From an uncultured Candidatus Melainabacteria bacterium (GTDB taxonomy: Bacteria; Cyanobacteriota; Vampirovibrionia; Gastranaerophilales; Gastranaerophilaceae): a stretch of DNA of 17,506 bases. Shown here piece by piece: positions 15,001 through 17,506 of the stretch (position 1 is its first letter; every line of letters begins with the position of its first letter). The stretch spans positions 1-17,506 of the forward strand of contig CAKUTL010000034.1 in NCBI GenBank assembly GCA_934692295.1, read 5' to 3'. The position numbers and the translations under genes were made by a program. The notes under the pieces were generated by a model. It was not told the origin of the DNA. It searched no databases and saw only the letters and a program-made list of their open reading frames with translations.

Positions 15001-16323
15001 ATGAAGCTTCACATGCAGATTCTCATTGCATTAGGTCTTGGGATTAAACGAAATTGGCACATCTTTTTCGGTATTATTGCCGGTATTTTTGTTGGGATTT
15101 TCTTATACGCACATCCAAATGCTTTAGTTTCAAACATTTTAACTTTTGTAGGTCAAATGTTTATAAGACTAATTCAAATGGTTGTAATTCCACTTGTTGT
15201 ATCGGCAATTGTTATCGGAATTACGAGTGTTGGAGATAACAAACAACTTGGAAAATTTGGTTCTAAAATGGTTCTGTATTACGGTATTTTAACAACTGTT
15301 GCTGTAACCATTGGGACTACTTTGGCTCTAATTGTTAAACCTGGGTCTGGTGCAGCTCATTATATTGCTTCAAATATTGCTACTGGGGTTCAAGCATCTG
15401 TTGCTTCTGCAATGCAACAACAGCAAGGAAATATTTTAAACTTGTTTTTAGGATTTATTCCTAATAATCCAGTTGAAGCATTTGCAACAGGTAATATGGT
15501 TCCAATTATTTTATTTGTAGTATTGTTTGCTCTTGCTCTTGCAAAAGTTGGGGATGTAAATAGACCTATTGTTTCTTTCTTTGAATCTGTATTTGCTGCG
15601 ACAATGAAAATTACTGATTGGATTATGCTTTTTGCTGCTCCAGGTGTATTTGCACTTACAGCTAGCGCCGTTTCAAGTTTTGGCATTGATATTTTCGCTA
15701 CAATTTCAAAATATTTACTTGTTTTGATGGTAGGATTTGGTATTCAAATGTTTGTAGTTTATCCTGTATTTTTGAAATGTTTTTCAAAGGTTTCAGCACC
15801 AATGTTATTTTCTGCTATTGCAGAAGCAATAATGGTCGCATTCGGAACGGCAAGTTCTTCTGCAACTTTGCCATTAACAATTGCATGTTGTGAAAAGAGA
15901 GGTATTTCACATAAAATATCAAGTTTCGTTTTACCACTTGGAGCAACTTTGAACTTCGACGGAACAGCTTTATTACAAACAGTTGCTGTAATCTTCTTGG
16001 CTCAAGCATATCAAGTACATTTAACACCATTCCTAGTTATCCAAATAGCACTTCTTGCAATCATTGCATCTAGTACTTGTGCAGGAATCCCTGGTGGAGG
16101 TTTAATTACAATCGCTCTTATATTAAACGGAATGGGATTAAGCCCAGAACAATTAGTTGCAGGTTTTGCATTCTTATTCACTATCGAAAGAGTTACAGAT
16201 ATGTTTAGAACAACGTTGAATGTTGCTTCTGATGCGGTTGTGGCTGCAACTATTGCAGATAATGAAAATGAAATAAATTACGATTTACTTAATAACCCAG
16301 CAGCTTACGAAGAAATCGCATAA
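15001..16323 (+). CDS. Dicarboxylate/amino acid:cation symporter (DAACS family)
   Basis: 440 residues, typical for GltP/DctA-type carriers of glutamate, aspartate or C4-dicarboxylates with Na+ or H+, in the inner membrane as trimers. Eight hydrophobic segments and two re-entrant loops are expected. Seen directly: the serine-rich HP1 motif SSSATLPL near 284-291, the NFDGT signature at 318-322 (usually NMDGT; M is replaced by F), and HP2 with STCAGIPGGG. The substrate arginine or aspartate region lies in TIERVTDMFRTTLNVASDA, which keeps the D and N found in the family. Substrate and coupling ion cannot be decided. A single-gene unit with a clear promoter and a hairpin at its end. Confidence 0.93.
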   Translation: MKLHMQILIALGLGIKRNWHIFFGIIAGIFVGIFLYAHPNALVSNILTFVGQMFIRLIQMVVIPLVVSAIVIGITSVGDNKQLGKFGSKMVLYYGILTTVAVTIGTTLALIVKPGSGAAHYIASNIATGVQASVASAMQQQQGNILNLFLGFIPNNPVEAFATGNMVPIILFVVLFALALAKVGDVNRPIVSFFESVFAATMKITDWIMLFAAPGVFALTASAVSSFGIDIFATISKYLLVLMVGFGIQMFVVYPVFLKCFSKVSAPMLFSAIAEAIMVAFGTASSSATLPLTIACCEKRGISHKISSFVLPLGATLNFDGTALLQTVAVIFLAQAYQVHLTPFLVIQIALLAIIASSTCAGIPGGGLITIALILNGMGLSPEQLVAGFAFLFTIERVTDMFRTTLNVASDAVVAATIADNENEINYDLLNNPAAYEEIA

Positions 16324-16342
16324 AAAGATAAAAATATAGACC

Positions 16343-16380
16343 AATAAAGGAGCGTTGTAAAAAGTCATCGCTCCTTTATT
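16343..16380 (+). terminator. Hairpin after the symporter gene
   Basis: A perfect 12-bp stem (AATAAAGGAGCG 16343-16354 with 16369-16380) with a 14-base loop, ending in TTTATTTTA. A likely intrinsic terminator, placed 20 bases after the stop. Confidence 0.8.
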
Positions 16381-16403
16381 TTAAGACAAGGATTTAAGAA
16401 TAA

Positions 16404-16745
16404 ATGAACAATAGAGAATTTGGAAATAAAGGCGAAGATTTAGCCTGTGAATATTTAATCAAAAATGGCTATAAAATATTGGAACGCAACAAGCATTTTT
16501 CAAAACTTTGCGAAATTGATATAATTGCAAAGTTGAAGGATAAAGTTGTTTTTGTAGAGGTTAAAACCAGAAAATCAAACGCATTTGGTTCTCCGATGGA
16601 GGCAATTACTAAAACGAAGTATCATAATATCAAAACAGGTGCATTAAGCTATGTTCAAGAACATAAAATAAAAACTTTTCAAATTGATGTAATTGGTATT
16701 ACACTAGAACCTATTTTAAAAATTGAACATCTTCGAAATGTCTAA
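16404..16745 (+). CDS. yraN: YraN family (UPF0102) endonuclease-like protein
   Basis: 113 residues, normal length. The family has a Holliday-junction-resolvase/restriction-endonuclease-like fold; its cellular role is unsettled. The signature is complete: NREFGNKGEDLACEYLIKNG, then RNKHFSKLCEIDIIAK and KVVFVEVKTR. The acidic and lysine residues (E, D, ExK) form the expected PD-(D/E)xK-type site. ATG with AAGGA about 12 bases upstream. yidD follows after 28 bases, so the two are probably one operon. Confidence 0.94.
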   Translation: MNNREFGNKGEDLACEYLIKNGYKILERNKHFSKLCEIDIIAKLKDKVVFVEVKTRKSNAFGSPMEAITKTKYHNIKTGALSYVQEHKIKTFQIDVIGITLEPILKIEHLRNV

Positions 16746-16773
16746 TTATGATAAAATATAAATGAGGATTTCG

Positions 16774-16980
16774 ATGAAACAAATTTTGATTAGTTTAATA
16801 AAAGTATATCAGTATTTTTCAAAATTTACTCCGAAAGTATGCCGATTTTATCCAACTTGTTCTGAATATACAAAACAAGCAATAGAAAAATACGGCATAC
16901 TAAAAGGTTGTTGGTTAGGAATTAAGCGAATTTGTAGATGTCACCCAGGAAATCCTGGTGGTTATGACCCTGTACCATAA
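16774..16980 (+). CDS. yidD: Membrane protein insertion efficiency factor YidD
   Basis: 68 residues from the ATG at 16774, chosen because GAGGA (16764-16768) lies five bases upstream; an in-frame ATG at 16762 would place that site inside the gene. YidD aids YidC-dependent insertion of inner-membrane proteins. Seen: an N-terminal amphipathic helix (KQILISLIKVYQYFSKF), the cysteine motif CRFYPTCSEYTKQAI, GCWLGIKRICRCHP, and the C-terminal GGYDPVP. In most genomes yidD sits in the rpmH-rnpA-yidD-yidC cluster; here it follows yraN, so that cluster is broken. It converges on the cupin gene with 14 bases between. Confidence 0.95.
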   Translation: MKQILISLIKVYQYFSKFTPKVCRFYPTCSEYTKQAIEKYGILKGCWLGIKRICRCHPGNPGGYDPVP

Positions 16981-16994
16981 GTGCGAACCTGAAA

Positions 16995-17300
16995 TTATAT
17001 TTTTATAAGTAAAAATAAACTATCTTTTAGTGCTAAAACCTTATGTTCTGTATCTTTTTTGAACATGAGAATTTCTCCTTTGTCAATTTTAAATTTTTGA
17101 GCGTCGAAGTGTAATTCAATTTCACCATCAATAACGTAAACGGTTGCATCACTTTCTGATGTGTGGGTGTCAATAATTTCTCCTTTTTTGATAGCTACAA
17201 CTGAAAGACTGCTATTGTCATGCTCCATTAGAACTTTTCGAGTAAAAAAATTTTCTTTAGTGTCAGTAATATCTTTAACTTTTTGTACATTGTAAAACAT
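16995..17300 (-). CDS. Small single-domain cupin protein
   Basis: 101 residues, ATG with a strong AAAGGAG nine bases upstream. The cupin-2 barrel is visible as motif 1, GEIIDTHTSESDATVYVIDG (40-59), and motif 2, KGEILMFKKDTEHKVLA (74-90). H46 and H86 are kept, but the second histidine of the usual HxH is serine (S48), so metal binding may be altered. There is no DNA-binding domain. Such proteins may bind small ligands or act as isomerases or dioxygenases; no specific role can be given. Its leader holds competing inverted repeats that could switch access to the ribosome binding site. Confidence 0.82.
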   Translation of the reverse strand: MFYNVQKVKDITDTKENFFTRKVLMEHDNSSLSVVAIKKGEIIDTHTSESDATVYVIDGEIELHFDAQKFKIDKGEILMFKKDTEHKVLALKDSLFLLIKI

Positions 17301-17306
17301 TATAAA

Positions 17307-17360
17307 TCTCCTTTCGTGATAGGATAATTAATCAACAGAAAGGAGAAAATAACATTCTCC
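17307..17360 (-). promoter_or_regulatory. Leader of the cupin gene with three mutually pairing segments
   Basis: In mRNA order: segment 1 GGAGAA (17360-17355); segment 2 TTCTCCTTTC (17347-17338), complementary to both others; segment 3 GAAAGGAGA (17315-17307), which contains the ribosome binding site. Pairing 2:3 (9 bp) would hide the site; pairing 1:2 (6 bp) would free it. Whether transcription starts upstream of 17360 is not known. Confidence 0.4.
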
Positions 17361-17382
17361 AATGGGATAGTTAGACAATAAA

Positions 17383-17414
17383 ACAGGCAGGTGGTGTAAT
17401 AACCATCTGCCTGT
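17383..17414 (-). terminator. Intrinsic terminator of the HU gene
   Basis: A 12-bp stem with one G-T pair on minus (17383-17394 with 17403-17414, loop of 8), followed on minus by TTTTATTGT. It begins 21 bases after the HU stop codon. Confidence 0.85.
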
Positions 17415-17435
17415 AAATCTTTTGATTTATAAAAA

Positions 17436-17506
17436 CTATTTTCCGTTAACAACAGTTTTGAATTTTTTACCAGCTGAGAAAGCAGGAACTGTTTTAGCAG
17501 GGATTT
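17436..17506 (-). CDS. HU-family DNA-binding protein, C-terminal end only
   Basis: The window edge cuts this gene; 22 codons and the stop are visible. They read IPAKTVPAFSAGKKFKTVVNGK, matching the C-terminal end of HU/IHF proteins (IPAxxVPxFxxGKxLKxxVN). HU is a small dimeric nucleoid protein that bends DNA. The start and DNA-contacting arm lie outside the window. Confidence 0.88.
   Translation of the reverse strand, partial: IPAKTVPAFSAGKKFKTVVNGK

Overview
This window is an AT-rich, gene-dense stretch of a bacterial chromosome. It is mostly housekeeping genes with a few poorly characterised ones, and no mobile element, rRNA or CRISPR array was seen. EF-Tu looks cyanobacterial in style, base composition is low in GC, and the mix of genes (Rex redox repressor, type III pantothenate kinase, MsbA-like exporter, a very large GH13 enzyme) fits a fermentative, gut-type relative of Cyanobacteria (Vampirovibrionia/Gastranaerophilales). 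That placement is an inference; a Firmicutes-like source is not excluded from sequence reading alone.

Layout, left to right. (1) 52-4167: one giant glycoside hydrolase family 13 protein, closed by a perfect hairpin shared with the convergent ychF (4253-5350, minus). (2) 5575-5986: a ribbon-helix-helix protein followed by a 58-residue ORF whose C-terminal tail resembles it, then a two-way terminator shared with tuf (6121-7329, minus). (3) 7566-8607: a 66-residue unknown protein and coaX, separated by a hairpin that covers the coaX ribosome binding site. (4) 8642-11010: rex (minus) divergent from a thioesterase-rluB-coaE operon whose genes overlap. Both divergent start codons lie exactly where transcription should begin, so both look leaderless. 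(5) 10985-13920 (minus): a CHAP-domain protein with unusual N-terminal repeats and an MsbA-like ABC exporter. (6) 14015-14205: a tRNA-Leu(UAG) unit with a palindrome over its start site. (7) 14240-16323: a GNAT-like protein divergent from a dicarboxylate/glutamate symporter. (8) 16404-17506: yraN, yidD, a small cupin with a possible switching leader, and the C-terminal end of an HU protein cut by the window edge.

The most unusual signal is a bipartite element, GCAAT-N15-TACTTTATATA. It occurs three times, each in the sense orientation and about 35-45 bases upstream of a start codon: before the RHH/58-residue pair, the 66-residue protein and the CHAP protein. It has no recognisable sigma-70 -35 box and may be an alternative-sigma promoter or operator linking these poorly known genes in one regulon.

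No gene-free stretch exceeds 300 bases. The longest (5351-5574, 7330-7565, 14792-15000) hold promoters and leaders, as listed.
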